The notes below the pieces were generated by a model. That model ran no database searches. It was not told the DNA's origin and saw nothing but the letters and a program-made list of their open reading frames with translations. 64,000 nucleotides of DNA from Streptacidiphilus fuscans (GTDB taxonomy: Bacteria > Actinomycetota > Actinomycetes > Streptomycetales > Streptomycetaceae): NCBI RefSeq assembly GCF_015690355.1, contig NZ_JADPRT010000019.1:1-64000 (forward strand), in the 5' to 3' direction. The first letter of the stretch is position 1. Every line of letters starts with the position of its first letter. This document shows positions 1-9,050 of this stretch, piece by piece. Both the position numbers and the translations under genes were made by a program.

Positions 1-1
1 T

Positions 2-46
2 ACCTTCGAGATCACCCCGCCAGGCAACCCCATCAGACTGAGCTGA
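2..46 (+). CDS. C-terminal tail of a gene entering from the left (partial)
   Basis: The first bases read in one frame as a short tail (TFEITPPGNPIRLS, then TGA). It converges on the minus-strand gene that starts its stop codon at 58. Only 14 codons are visible, so nothing can be said about function. It could equally be a chance open frame. Confidence 0.3.
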   Translation, partial: TFEITPPGNPIRLS

Positions 47-57
47 CACGCTCACAG

Positions 58-717
58 TCAGTCACTAATCGGGCTTGACACCTTCATTGGGAATCGGTAG
101 TGCGCCTGGGGCTTCAGTGTGGGCACTGCGGACGGGAAGTCCAAGTGGTTGGTGCAGGGAATCTCCGCCGCCGCGACCTTCGCCAGCTTCAGGGCGATGT
201 TCGCGAACCCGTTGAGTGCAGCCGCTGACATCGAGCCGTTCGGGTCGACGCCACCGTTCATAGATTGCGCGCTCACTACGCCGTACGTCCATCCACCCTG
301 GATTCCAGTACAACGGAAGTAGATTTTCGGTACGACCGCATAGGGAGTCATCACCACTCCAGGAGCCAGGGGCAGCAAGGTGTCACCGGACGCGGCAACG
401 CTGAGGGCATCGCTGCTGGCACCCGAGACGTCGGCCTCGGCAACCACGGCTCCGTTCCACCTGATATCGCACTCGTCCGGACCTAGCGTTTGGCGATTCG
501 CGTACTTCAATGGAGGCGGCACCAGGGGGCCGGTAGTCACGGCGGTGACCTCACCGCTTATTCCTACCACAGGACGGATGTCGCTCTGATCGAGAATGCC
601 CCAACAGGCGCTCTGGGGAAGCTTGACGATCGTCGACTGCCAGGGCTTCCACCACAGTCCGACGACCGCGCCAACGGCTACCACAGCAATCGCGGACAGC
701 ACCATGGATCTGCGCAT
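58..717 (-). CDS. Hypothetical membrane-anchored or secreted protein
   Basis: A 219-residue protein. The ATG at 717 is chosen because AAGGAGATAT lies just upstream; an in-frame start 7 codons earlier lacks a ribosome site. An N-terminal Arg-rich stretch is followed by one hydrophobic helix (about residues 6-26, ending WWKPW), so it is an exported or single-pass protein with an external domain. The domain has at least four Cys and many Gly, Val and Pro. I do not recognise a family. The start lies just downstream of a possibly broken small ORF on the same strand. Confidence 0.7.
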   Translation of the reverse strand: MRRSMVLSAIAVVAVGAVVGLWWKPWQSTIVKLPQSACWGILDQSDIRPVVGISGEVTAVTTGPLVPPPLKYANRQTLGPDECDIRWNGAVVAEADVSGASSDALSVAASGDTLLPLAPGVVMTPYAVVPKIYFRCTGIQGGWTYGVVSAQSMNGGVDPNGSMSAAALNGFANIALKLAKVAAAEIPCTNHLDFPSAVPTLKPQAHYRFPMKVSSPISD

Positions 718-743
718 TCGGGATATCTCCTTCCTCAACCTCT

Positions 744-940
744 CTACTCCTCCGTCCTGCTGTCACTCGAAGCCCCGACCGTGTAGCTGTCCTGTGCCTG
801 GGTTCCCGCATAGTCCTGGTAGTCATCGCCGCCGGAGTTCCATTGAGGTCCGGAAACTGCTTCTGAGCTGCCGGTGTCATGTTCCCGGACTTGTCGAACA
901 TCCAAGGAGGTGCTTCCTGGCGTGTTCGCTCCGTCGGCAC
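744..940 (-). pseudogene. Possible frameshifted small gene upstream of the 58-717 gene
   Basis: One frame from GTG at 940 gives a protein-like stretch (MFDKSGNMTPAAQKQFPDLN). It then degenerates into Arg-rich sequence. A neighbouring frame picks up acidic, Tyr/Gln-rich sequence (DDYQDYAGTQAQDSY) that stops at 744. Joined by one frameshift near 850 the two would make a plausible C-terminal tail. No family is recognised. Either frame may be fortuitous. Confidence 0.3.
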
Positions 941-955
941 CGGCGCGACGCACCC

Positions 956-2038
956 TCAGCTGAAGTTCGGGCCGAAGTGGCCGTCGTCGGCGACGTGCTG
1001 GATCCAGGCCGCCTTCGCGCCCGGCGAGGAGGCGACGCTCTGGACCGCTGCGAAGCCGCCGAGGAGAACGTCCACGTAGTAGGCGTTGCTCTGGGTCGGC
1101 GTGGTAGTCCAACTCCCGGTCAGTTGCTGGCCGGTGCGGATGTCGGCGCAGTGGGCGGAGAGGGAGAGCGGGTAGCTGACGCCGCCCGGGTCGGTGTACC
1201 AGTCGGACGCCGTCGCTTGGCCCGGCCCGCTGGGCTCGCACTCGAAGACCTGGCCGCTCGCGGTGGTCCGCGTGAGGATCCCCCTGATCGAGCCGTCAAG
1301 CTCCGGGAAGACGTAGAAGGTGGTGGCGGAGCCGTCGGCGTTGACCGACTGGGCGTAGTAGTAGCCGTTGTGCGGGGCCGGCACGATCGGCGGCGCGCCG
1401 AGTTCGAAGCTGCCGGACTGCGTCTCCTGCTCCGCTCCCCAGTTCGTGACGGCGGTCTTCGCCGTCTCGCCGGGGAAGATGATCCAGCCGTTGACCGTGC
1501 CGGTGCCGAGCGACTGGTTCCAGAACGAGGTCTGCCCGTCCCACATCGTCGGGTCGGTCAGGCCGCCGACCGGGCCGGAGAACCACAGGTCAGCGGCGGC
1601 GCCGAGGCTGATGTTCAGCTGGAGGTGGTAGGCGTGGCGTGCCGGGTCGTAGACGACCGACCCCTCGGGCGAGACGATCGACGGCGGGTTGTCCGAGACG
1701 GAGTAGCCCAGGGGAACCGGAACGGGCTCTTCGAACCAGCCGTTGGAGCCCTGCAGGGCCTGGTCGTCCGGCGGCACCGACCCGACCACGACGATCGCGG
1801 GGACCGGTGATCCCAGCGCCGGGGTGGTGTTGTAGCTCAGGAGCAGCTTCGCGCGACTGTTCGGATCCTGGGCGGCGAACCATACTTCGTTGTCTGCCTG
1901 GTCGGCCCGGTCGACGATCCCGGACGTAGAGCCGATACCGAAGGCACTCGGAGGCTCGGCCGCCCACGCCCCGACAGCCGCGAGCAGCGTCATGGCGAGC
2001 GCCGCCGCGAGGGCTCCGATGATGCGGCGAATGAGCAT
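956..2038 (-). CDS. Secreted protein of unknown function
   Basis: A 360-residue protein. ATG at 2038 is preceded by GGAGGAGACGG and starts a clear signal peptide (MLIRR, a hydrophobic core, cleavage near AWA). The mature protein is rich in Gly, Trp and aromatic residues, with segments such as DNEVWFAAQDPN, DPTMWDGQTSFW and NGWIIFPGE. This suggests an all-beta extracellular domain. The overall look recalls secreted AttH/CrtC-type lipocalin-like proteins, but I cannot confirm that. No catalytic motif is evident. Confidence 0.75.
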   Translation of the reverse strand: MLIRRIIGALAAALAMTLLAAVGAWAAEPPSAFGIGSTSGIVDRADQADNEVWFAAQDPNSRAKLLLSYNTTPALGSPVPAIVVVGSVPPDDQALQGSNGWFEEPVPVPLGYSVSDNPPSIVSPEGSVVYDPARHAYHLQLNISLGAAADLWFSGPVGGLTDPTMWDGQTSFWNQSLGTGTVNGWIIFPGETAKTAVTNWGAEQETQSGSFELGAPPIVPAPHNGYYYAQSVNADGSATTFYVFPELDGSIRGILTRTTASGQVFECEPSGPGQATASDWYTDPGGVSYPLSLSAHCADIRTGQQLTGSWTTTPTQSNAYYVDVLLGGFAAVQSVASSPGAKAAWIQHVADDGHFGPNFS

Positions 2039-2183
2039 GTTCCGTCTCCTCCGAGGGGCCCTAGAGGCCAGGGACGCGATCCGGACGGGCATCGTGCGGC
2101 AGTCGGAGTCGGACGGGACTCCAACGGTCGGGGACCGCGTACCCACGGTCGGCTGAGGAAAACGACAGGGCCGAAACTCCCTA

Positions 2184-2210
2184 ATGTCATCACATCTGAA
2201 GTGATGGCAT
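2184..2210. terminator. Stem-loop between the HTH gene and the secreted-protein gene
   Basis: ATGTCATCAC and GTGATGGCAT form a 10-bp stem with one G-T pair and a 7-base loop. It lies just downstream of the HTH gene stop (2249) and upstream of the secreted gene start (2038). It could be a terminator for the former or an operator for the latter. There is no U-tract. Confidence 0.45.
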
Positions 2211-2248
2211 ATCAAATATGGTTCACCACAACCGTGTTGTGAATTTCT

Positions 2249-3301
2249 TCAGAGAGCGGCCGCGGCTGCGACGCCGACCGTTGATCCGCATGCTCGCGCA
2301 GGCGTGAGTGCCCCTCTCCCGTATGCGCAGGTCCCGGCCACGGCGGTGGGCCGGGCGCTGCGGAGGGCGGCTCGGACACGGGCGATGCCACGGGCGGTGA
2401 CGGATGGGCCGATCGCCGGGTCGATGCCGCCGACGGGTGTACGTGGGCCCAGCCCTGCGCAGGAGCGGCAGATCCCCGGCCGCGGGGTCGGGGCGGCGCA
2501 CGTGCCGCACGTGGGCGGTTGTCCTTGTGCCGGGACGGCGAAGCCGGGCGTGGGCGGGCGCTTGCGGGTGAGGCGGTTGCGGAGGAGCTTGGCCGGGGCG
2601 TGGAGAGGCGTGGGCAGGTCCGGCAACAGCGCATCGGCGAGGTCGCGTTCGGTCGCGCCGCGCACCAACCACTCGGCGACCAGCGGCGCGAGGGCCAGGG
2701 CCTCCGGCTCACCCACGCGCAGGCGCGGCTCCGACCGCAGGACGCGGAACAGCAGGGAGACCGCCTCCCGCACCACCGGCGTGACCTCGGCCTCGGCTAC
2801 GGCCACGGAGGTAGCGGGCGCGGCAGGCGCAGTTGTCGCGGCGGGCGCCTCGTCATGGAGGGCCGGGAGGGAGGGAGGGTTTTCTCCCGGTCCTTTGTCT
2901 CCGTCCTTTGAAAGGGCGGCTGCGCGGCCGGTGCGCAGTTCACCGGATCCCGACTTCCCGGCAACCGGCTTCCCGCGGCTCAACGTCCGGCCGTCGCTCG
3001 GCACCGGAACCTGGGGTGTGTCGAAGACGTGGGCCTCACTGATGATCGTTCCGTCCGATTGGCGGACCTTCTCGACGCGGTAGTACCCGAAGCGCGCGAG
3101 CTCGCGCAGCGCCCGCGCGACCGCGCCGCGTCCCGTCGGGCTGGAGTCGGCGATGTGCCGGCCGTCCTCCCGCCACCCGTCCGGGCGGGACAGAAGGTCG
3201 ACCAGGATGCCCTTGGCCAGGTACGACAATCGTCGGTCCTGCAACAGGAAGTTGGGCAGGACAGTGAAACCGCTCTTCCAGCGGGTACGATGAATACGCA
3301 C
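2249..3301 (-). CDS. Winged-helix/HTH domain protein, replication-initiator-like N terminus
   Basis: A 350-residue protein with GTG start and AGGAG upstream. Residues 1-95 form a helix-turn-helix domain typical of actinobacterial DnaD/RepA-like proteins: LPNFLLQDRRLSYLAKGILV, then a Gly-Arg turn and a recognition helix near GRGAVARALREL. The middle is Pro/Ala-rich. A second helical region (about 165-245) resembles the C-terminal part of these proteins, followed by a CGTC...CRSC Cys pair array (about 276-292). Such genes are common in Streptomyces accessory DNA. The role is probably DNA binding. It is divergent from the 3511 gene. Confidence 0.75.
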   Translation of the reverse strand: MRIHRTRWKSGFTVLPNFLLQDRRLSYLAKGILVDLLSRPDGWREDGRHIADSSPTGRGAVARALRELARFGYYRVEKVRQSDGTIISEAHVFDTPQVPVPSDGRTLSRGKPVAGKSGSGELRTGRAAALSKDGDKGPGENPPSLPALHDEAPAATTAPAAPATSVAVAEAEVTPVVREAVSLLFRVLRSEPRLRVGEPEALALAPLVAEWLVRGATERDLADALLPDLPTPLHAPAKLLRNRLTRKRPPTPGFAVPAQGQPPTCGTCAAPTPRPGICRSCAGLGPRTPVGGIDPAIGPSVTARGIARVRAALRSARPTAVAGTCAYGRGALTPARACGSTVGVAAAAAL

Positions 3302-3510
3302 GGGAGGTTCTGCTCCTGGTGCCGGACCCCGGGGTGTTACAGCACCGCCGGGGTCATCTATTCGGTTGGTGGACTAATGACGCTACCACCCCGGGCGGGC
3401 ACCAATCACTTTTTCTGCATACATTGTGATCGAACGTCAGTATGGTGCCCTGGCGTTGCGGTGGAATCGCGAAGTTGACGCTCAATCAAACTGGCACAGG
3501 AGAGTCCCAC

Positions 3511-3873
3511 ATGGACGACGACAGAGAGACCATTCGCCAGGAAGCCTGCAGGGATGCGCTCGACACCATCCTGACCGTGGCCGACCGTCTCGACGTGGTC
3601 CGGCGCACGGAAGGCAACAGGGTGGACTCCCACATCACCTCGGCGCTGCACGCGATTCGGTTCGCTGCCGCGATCCTTCAGCCGACCGTCCCAGGTGCCC
3701 CACCCCTGGGCTTCCAATTCGCCGACGACAGCGAACACTTGCTGAGCCTGGCCGCGAGGTGGCGCGAAGCTGCCTTGGAACTGGGCGAGTTCGCGCCCGA
3801 GCCTCCCGAGCAGCCCGAGCGCCCCGAACGCAGCTCTCCGCTGCGGCTCGTCAGGCCGGTCGACCCGGCGTGA
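3511..3873 (+). CDS. Hypothetical soluble protein
   Basis: A 120-residue acidic, mostly helical protein. ATG at 3511 has AGGAGAG upstream; the longer reading from 3442 has no ribosome site and an unlikely N terminus. The C terminus is rich in Pro and Glu. No motif is recognised. It converges on the 3924-4136 gene with a gap of 50 bases. Confidence 0.65.
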   Translation: MDDDRETIRQEACRDALDTILTVADRLDVVRRTEGNRVDSHITSALHAIRFAAAILQPTVPGAPPLGFQFADDSEHLLSLAARWREAALELGEFAPEPPEQPERPERSSPLRLVRPVDPA

Positions 3874-3923
3874 GGCAGCGAGGCGGTGAGGCGACCACGT
3901 GAGGCGACCACGTCGGACCGGAT

Positions 3924-4136
3924 TCACATGAGGTGGACTTCCACGTTGAACCCCTGCGCCAGGACGGAGTTGAGGTGCTCTGCATGGGCGCCGAAGTACT
4001 GCCGCGCGTTGCTCTCCTCGGACGACAGCTCCAGCACCACGTAGTCGTCGGCGCTCTCGGTCTGCTGGCCGCAGATACAGCACCGAAGCCGCTGGTCGGG
4101 TCCCTTCGGTCCGGCCTGGCTGTCGTTCATTCCCAT
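3924..4136 (-). CDS. Small Cys-containing hypothetical protein
   Basis: A 70-residue protein (68 if the second ATG at 4130 is used). It has a CCICGQQ knuckle at about residues 19-25, followed by a strand-rich segment (DDYVVLELS) and a helix. One C-x-x-C alone would need a partner or a dimer to bind zinc. A His-rich end (FGAHAEHLNS) might supply ligands. A small Streptomyces-type conserved protein is likely. It lies about 100 bases downstream of the glycosyltransferase gene on the same strand. Confidence 0.6.
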   Translation of the reverse strand: MGMNDSQAGPKGPDQRLRCCICGQQTESADDYVVLELSSEESNARQYFGAHAEHLNSVLAQGFNVEVHLM

Positions 4137-4234
4137 CTGCCCTTCGCAATCTGGTTGTCGACGTACGCCTGACGGGATGGCCGGCAACTGCCGGTCGGGG
4201 CCGGCGAAACCGTGGGTTCGGGTTCGGGTCCGCG

Positions 4235-6100
4235 TCAGCGTCGCCAGACGACGAAGCCCTCGCCCCGGTCCACCTTGGCCACGTGCCAGCCGTGCGGGAC
4301 GTGGGGCCAGCTCGACGTGGCCGGGGCTCCACGTCGGGCGGGCAGTACGGCGACGTCCGCCGTCGGCGGGACCGGGGCCCGGCGGAAGTCGAGGATCCAC
4401 ATGCGCTCCTGGTAGAGCTCGAAGGGCTGCTCGCACTTCAGGACCCACGGCAGGCTGTAGCTCATGGCGACCCTGTCGCCGCTGTGCAGGCCGGCAGCGC
4501 GGGTGAATCCCATCGACAGCCAGCGCGGTACCTGCTGCGGCTCGGAGATCTCCACGGTGATCACCGTCGTCGCGGCCACGGCGAACCCGGCGAGGAGGAC
4601 CACGGCGGAGCGGACACCTCGTCGCCGACCGAGCAGAGCGGTGGCCGCCACGCACACAGCGAACACAGCGACCGCCGCAAGTGTCGTCCGCACCAGGTGA
4701 AACGTCTGGTAGTCGCCCGCGAGGAAGGAGGAGTCCGGCAGGCCCCACAGCACGAACAGGTCGTGTCGCAGCCGCGTCCCCGCAAGCAGGAACACGCCTC
4801 CGCCGCACACCCCGATCAGTGCGAGCGCGCCCGCCGCGTACCGGAGCAGCGCCGTGCGCCGGAGGCGGTACAGGGCGGCGACGCCGACCACGAACAGCGC
4901 CGGGGCGAAGACCGAGAGATAGCGGGCGTAGACGTTGTCGTCGAGCCGGTGGTCCTCGGGCAGGGCCGTGGCAGCCGCACCCGCCACCAGCACCACGGTG
5001 ATCAGCAGGACGGCGCTGACGACGCGGTCGGCCGGGGTCGCCCGGCGGCGCACCGCAACGGCCGCGCAGAGCGCTGCGCCGAGGGCGCCGATGCCCCACG
5101 TCGACGTGATGAGGTACCAGATCTGGCCGAGCACCCGGCCGGTGCTCCGGCCCAGCAGCGAGGTGTTGAGCAAGCCGTTCAGCGCGAACTGCCCCACGGT
5201 CGCCGGAGGGGTGTCGGAGAACCGTTGCTGCAGGTAGGCGGCGAGCAGTTCCGCGCCCAGGACCGCGACGGCCAGCGCGACACCCGCGGCAAGCGCGGCC
5301 CGCGACGGCACCCAGCGGCGGACCAGGGCGACCAGGAGCACCCCGATGCTGACCACAACCAGCACCACGCCGCGGTCGTGCACCGACATCGCGTAGCCCG
5401 CCGCGAGTCCGAAGCCCACGCCGTACCGTGCGCGAAGTTGAGTCCGGTCATCCTGGCGCTTCTGATGATCAGTCAGCAGTCCGTGCAGGCAAAGCAACCA
5501 GGCCAGCACAACGGATGGCAGGACCGACTCGGTCATCGCGAACTGCGAGTAGAAGACCACCGGCGGCAGCAGTCCGACCGTCCCCGCGACCGCCAGCGAC
5601 GACCGACGCCCGATCCGCATCCGCCGCAGCGCCACAAACGCGAGCGGCACGATCAGCGCGCTGAGCAGCGCATTGGTGACCAGCACCAGCCGGTAGGCCG
5701 TGACCGGATTGCCCGCGATCGCCAACGCGGGTGCGATGAGCAGCGGGTAGCCCCCGGGGACCACCACCCCCGCAGGGCTGGCGGTGACCGATCCGCCCGC
5801 CAGAACGCGGGCGACGACCAGGTACGCCTCCTCGTCCGGGCCCACACTCGGCGCGACCTCGCCCCGGACCAAGTACAGCCGGAAGGCGACCTCGACGAGG
5901 TAGACCGCGAGGATCACGGCCGCCCAGAAGAACCGCTGCCGGGCCACCGGCCGGTCGGACCTGCCAAGATTCCGGAGCTTGCCGAGACTCCCGAGCCTGC
6001 CGCCTCTCCCGAGTTCGCCGAAGCTTTCGATCCGGGCGGGCGTGCGTGGGCGGGTGATCGACTGCACGAGTTCCGGCACCTCGGTGGTCGAGTCAGGCAT
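4235..6100 (-). CDS. Polytopic membrane glycosyltransferase, GT39/ArnT-like
   Basis: A 621-residue protein with an N-terminal cytosolic segment of about 55 residues, then about 11-12 membrane helices. Just after the first helix is the acidic loop VGPDEEAYL. This matches the catalytic Asp-Glu position of polyprenyl-phosphate-sugar-dependent GT-C enzymes. The C terminus is a non-membrane domain of about 100 residues. The family transfers sugars from a lipid carrier on the outer face of the membrane. Acceptor and sugar cannot be told from sequence. A GGAAG site precedes the ATG at 6100. Confidence 0.75.
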   Translation of the reverse strand: MPDSTTEVPELVQSITRPRTPARIESFGELGRGGRLGSLGKLRNLGRSDRPVARQRFFWAAVILAVYLVEVAFRLYLVRGEVAPSVGPDEEAYLVVARVLAGGSVTASPAGVVVPGGYPLLIAPALAIAGNPVTAYRLVLVTNALLSALIVPLAFVALRRMRIGRRSSLAVAGTVGLLPPVVFYSQFAMTESVLPSVVLAWLLCLHGLLTDHQKRQDDRTQLRARYGVGFGLAAGYAMSVHDRGVVLVVVSIGVLLVALVRRWVPSRAALAAGVALAVAVLGAELLAAYLQQRFSDTPPATVGQFALNGLLNTSLLGRSTGRVLGQIWYLITSTWGIGALGAALCAAVAVRRRATPADRVVSAVLLITVVLVAGAAATALPEDHRLDDNVYARYLSVFAPALFVVGVAALYRLRRTALLRYAAGALALIGVCGGGVFLLAGTRLRHDLFVLWGLPDSSFLAGDYQTFHLVRTTLAAVAVFAVCVAATALLGRRRGVRSAVVLLAGFAVAATTVITVEISEPQQVPRWLSMGFTRAAGLHSGDRVAMSYSLPWVLKCEQPFELYQERMWILDFRRAPVPPTADVAVLPARRGAPATSSWPHVPHGWHVAKVDRGEGFVVWRR

Positions 6101-6604
6101 GCAGGTTCACTTCCGCCAGGGGCCACGGTTACGCCGACCATTTCGGCGCACAGCCCATTCTGCGGTCTGCACAGCAACCTGACAGACACCGCCATGGTCG
6201 GGATTTCGGATGAACCGAGGCCAATTGCAGGTCAGACAGCGATAATTAGCCGACTCCTTTCCAGATTCTCACCATAATGAGACGCACATGGCGTTCCGAA
6301 GCCATCGAGCGTTCACGCATGGTCGGGCTTCCGAACGCGTCTTCCTCGACGCGCACGTACTGTCCAGACGCGACGTCACCGGCTGAGCCGGCGTCCGCCC
6401 CTCTGCGCTGGAGTGCCCACACTGACGCGACGACCGACCGGATGGCCCCGAACGCACACCTCGTCCCGCCGCCCGACCTGTAACGATGTCGCCGCCCTCG
6501 GGGTGGTCGATGGCGTGCCGGGTGCCACCGTTATCGTGTTCCGCACTCAACCGCGCCGGCATCTGCGGACGCGGAACGTGGGGAATGAGAACGGGGAAAC
6601 GCAG
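6101..6604. other. Gene-poor stretch upstream of the glycosyltransferase
   Basis: About 500 bases with lower GC near 6170-6300, probably holding the promoter of the 4235-6100 gene. Short open frames on both strands have no ribosome site and biased composition. I see no recognisable gene here. Confidence 0.4.
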
Positions 6605-6787
6605 TTGCTCATCCAGCAGCAGCAGTACGAAGTGAATCCGGAGGCCCTCCTGGGCCTTGCCGGGATGTACGACGGCGAGGCGTCCGCGCTCAACGGGCAG
6701 GTGGGGTCGTTCGCGGGCAGCGCCGAGGCCATCGGGCTGCTCGGCATCTGCGACGGGGCGCCTCAGGGGAAGCCGCAGCGACGCTAG
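6605..6787 (+). pseudogene. Remnant of an EspC/WXG100-like ESX substrate gene
   Basis: From TTG at 6605 (GGGGAA eight bases upstream) the frame reads a typical start of an ESX-associated helical protein: YEVNPEALLGLAG, then GEASALNGQVGSFAGSAE. It then breaks into GICDGAPQGKPQRR and a stop. Full-length relatives continue with a second helix of about 40-50 residues that is absent here. It lies about 2 kb upstream of an intact EspC-like gene on the same strand. Remnant is the better reading, though a 60-residue functional protein is not excluded. Confidence 0.5.
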
Positions 6788-6832
6788 ACGGTCAGGATCC
6801 GAAGCTCAACGCAGCTGGCAACCAGCTATGGC

Positions 6833-7067
6833 ATGCGACAGGGACTGCTCCTGGTGATCGACACGATCAACCCCAATCACCCGGCGACCTGGCATGGGTT
6901 CGTGTCCACGCTGGGCTTCCTTGCCTCGCTCGTGTTCCTGGCGCCTGGGGTGATCCTGCTCGTCAAGTTCCCCCAGCATGGAACGTAGGGCCCGCGCGTA
7001 CGGGCCGGGTCTCGCTCTGATCGTCCTGGTTGCGCTGGTTGCGCTCGGCGGGTACGCGCTCGTGTGA
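6833..7067 (+). pseudogene. Remnant of a DUF998-like membrane protein gene
   Basis: The frame from 6833 reads a membrane segment with the pattern NPNHPATWHGFVSTLGF. This resembles the HG-containing helix of DUF998 integral membrane proteins. It stops at 6988. A second frame from ATG 6978 continues with a final hydrophobic helix (ALIVLVALVALGGYAL) and stops at 7067. One frameshift joins the two into a DUF998-like C terminus. The N-terminal helices are missing, so this is a truncated, frameshifted remnant. Family identity is from recall of the pattern. Confidence 0.5.
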
Positions 7068-7536
7068 CCTGATGCCGACAATGGCTGACGCCGCGCCGAT
7101 CTCAGCGGTGGAGCTTGGTTCAGTGGGCGTAGAGCTCACGGGGCAGGCTGACTTTGGCACCTGAATGACTTCTTTCAGGACGTGCAACGCCAGGTCGACG
7201 GGCGTTCGCCTCGGCATAGAGCAGCCTCGGGCCGACCCGCTTAAAGTCCCGTTCGGTACAACTTGCTGACCTGCTGTCAGCCTTGGAGTCCGCAGCTACT
7301 CCCTGATGCGCACACTAAGAACTCCCATGTTCTGCACAAATGAAAGCGCTTGTTGGCAGATGCATCCCATGGCCATGGCTGGAAGCCTCCAATGCACCAC
7401 GGTTTCCACTTCGTCCTACTGCCGTGCGCCCCCTGGCCTGCAGCCCAGGGTCTGACCGTCCAGACGACCTCCGGTCGAACCCTTCTGCTACAATCGCCCG
7501 CTGACGAACAAGAGGCAACAGCGGGGGCTGGAAGAC
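7068..7536. other. Non-coding stretch before the ESX operon, with a possible promoter
   Basis: No supported gene. A TACAAT hexamer at 7489-7494, about 40 bases before the TTG start at 7537, is a good match to an actinobacterial -10 box. The -35 region is weak. It is the best promoter candidate for the genes at 7537-9790. A minus-strand open frame at 6963-7217 has no ribosome site and is not called. Confidence 0.4.
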
Positions 7537-7926
7537 TTGCCTGCATCATCGAAGAACAAGCGCGGCATCGACAGCACTCTGCTGATCGTCGCCGGACTCA
7601 TTGCTGAAATCGGCCTTGCACTGGCCCTGCTGATTTGGCATCAGAACTCAGCGTCCATTCAACATGGAGCCGTTCCGACCAGGTACGCGGTCACCTTGCT
7701 GCTGATTGCGTTGGTCGCGGTTCCCTTGACTTGCGCTGTAGCCCTGGCAAGGTTCCGCGTCTCCCAAGCTTGGCGCACCCTTCTCGGGATACTCGGCGCC
7801 GTGGTGGCAGGCTCTCTAGTACTCACAGCCTTCACTTCGTCCACCGCAGGCGTCGGGTATCTCTTGATCCCCCTTGCTGCGCTGCCCCTAGGCGTCATCG
7901 CCAAGTCCCTCTGGGAGACGAAGTAG
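7537..7926 (+). CDS. Small four-helix membrane protein of the ESX operon
   Basis: A 129-residue protein starting with TTG, with GGGGG upstream. Four hydrophobic segments lie at about 13-33, 48-70, 82-100 and 103-122 with short loops, and a Lys-rich N terminus. No family is recognised. It is followed after 41 bases by the YbaB-like gene and then by the ESX substrate genes, so it may share their transcript. Confidence 0.6.
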   Translation: MPASSKNKRGIDSTLLIVAGLIAEIGLALALLIWHQNSASIQHGAVPTRYAVTLLLIALVAVPLTCAVALARFRVSQAWRTLLGILGAVVAGSLVLTAFTSSTAGVGYLLIPLAALPLGVIAKSLWETK

Positions 7927-7967
7927 TCACGTCCTCGATGACATGACTCAGGTGTATTGGAGAGTCC

Positions 7968-8690
7968 ATGGCTGATCTTCCCGACGACTTCCGCCGGATG
8001 ATGTCCCACGTCACGCAGCTCAACAGCGTGCTCGCTGCCGCCAAGTCCGCGGTGCCGGAGTCCTGTGAGGGTTCCGACCAGAGCGGCGCTGTCCGCGTCT
8101 TCTCGGGCCAGGGTGATGTCCCCCAGCAGGTCCAGCTAGCCACCGACTGGGAGCGTCGGCTGGGAGCGGGACAGCTGGGGGCCGCTGTGCTCGAGGCCGC
8201 CCAAGCGGCCGCCATGAAGCGACTCCAGGCCTGGGCGCAGGACTTCGGCGCAAGCAACTGGAAGGAGCGGGTCGGGGACGTACAGTCTGCCCCCACCGAG
8301 GAGACTCATTTCGAGACCGCAGACGCCATGTTGGACCTGTCCCAGGTAAGGCCAAGGCCGCTCGGGGAGCTTGCGGAGGAAGTGATGACCAGCCTGGAGC
8401 GGGTGTCGTCCAGTCTCTCAACTCCGTTGGAGGGCCGTGGCCAGGGCGGAGGAGGTGGAGTCGAAGTAGTAATCACGAAGAGTGGTCTAGCCTCTTGCGA
8501 GGTCAACGAGCGCTGGGCGGCTGGGCGCACGTCGACGGCAATTTCGCAGGCGCTCAACTCTGCTTTCGACTCTGCACGGCTGGCACTCACGGAGGCGGAG
8601 GCCAGCGCGCCAGCCGCGGGCGCAGACCGGTTGCTACGTGAAGCACTAGCTCTACTCAGCGACCGCAGTCGCCTGGCCGAAGGTTCCTGA
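7968..8690 (+). CDS. YbaB/EbfC-like ESX-associated protein
   Basis: A 240-residue protein. The C-terminal 100 residues follow the YbaB/EbfC pattern seen next to type VII secretion substrates: a beta stretch GVEVVITKSG, a Trp-containing loop, then a long helix (AISQALNSAFDSARLALTEA). The N-terminal half is helical and unrecognised. Family members such as EspL stabilise or regulate ESX substrates; whether they bind DNA here is unknown. It lies 36 bases upstream of the EspC-like gene. Confidence 0.6.
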   Translation: MADLPDDFRRMMSHVTQLNSVLAAAKSAVPESCEGSDQSGAVRVFSGQGDVPQQVQLATDWERRLGAGQLGAAVLEAAQAAAMKRLQAWAQDFGASNWKERVGDVQSAPTEETHFETADAMLDLSQVRPRPLGELAEEVMTSLERVSSSLSTPLEGRGQGGGGGVEVVITKSGLASCEVNERWAAGRTSTAISQALNSAFDSARLALTEAEASAPAAGADRLLREALALLSDRSRLAEGS

Positions 8691-8726
8691 GGGACTTCCA
8701 GTTCCACGGATGAGAAGAGGGGGACT

Positions 8727-9050
8727 GTGGTGGCAGGCAACAACGGCTACCAGGTCACGACGGACGACCTGCGCACGGATGCGAATGCCTGGGAACAGCA
8801 GGCAGAGCAGATGGGCGCCGTCGTGAGCAGAGTAAACGAGCTCAAGATGGACCGCGTCCAGGCAGGAATCTTCCAGTTGGCAGTCAGCCCGTATGTCGAA
8901 GTCATTCAGGCCGTCCAAGAGCGTTCGCAGGAAGGACAGAAGGCGATGAACGATATCGCAGGTGGACTTCGACAGGTTGCCGCCAACTATGAACACCAGG
9001 AACAGAGCCACGTCGCATCGTTCCGGAACATCGGCTCGGGGATGAACTAA
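8727..9050 (+). CDS. EspC/WXG100-like type VII secretion substrate
   Basis: A 107-residue protein, all helical, starting GTG after a GGGGGA site. The opening YQVTTDDLRTDANAWEQQAE follows the EspC (DUF2580) pattern, and length matches the ESAT-6/EspC superfamily. There is no WXG turn. The C-terminal YEHQE fits the Y-x-x-x-D/E type VII export motif. It probably forms a helical hairpin and pairs with the next protein. The stop overlaps the next start by one base (TAATG), implying coupled translation. Confidence 0.75.
   Translation: MVAGNNGYQVTTDDLRTDANAWEQQAEQMGAVVSRVNELKMDRVQAGIFQLAVSPYVEVIQAVQERSQEGQKAMNDIAGGLRQVAANYEHQEQSHVASFRNIGSGMN

Noticed and set aside
6963..7217. Minus-strand frame with a protein-like start at 7217
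   Set aside because: No ribosome site, and it lies opposite the DUF998-like remnant; composition is not convincing.
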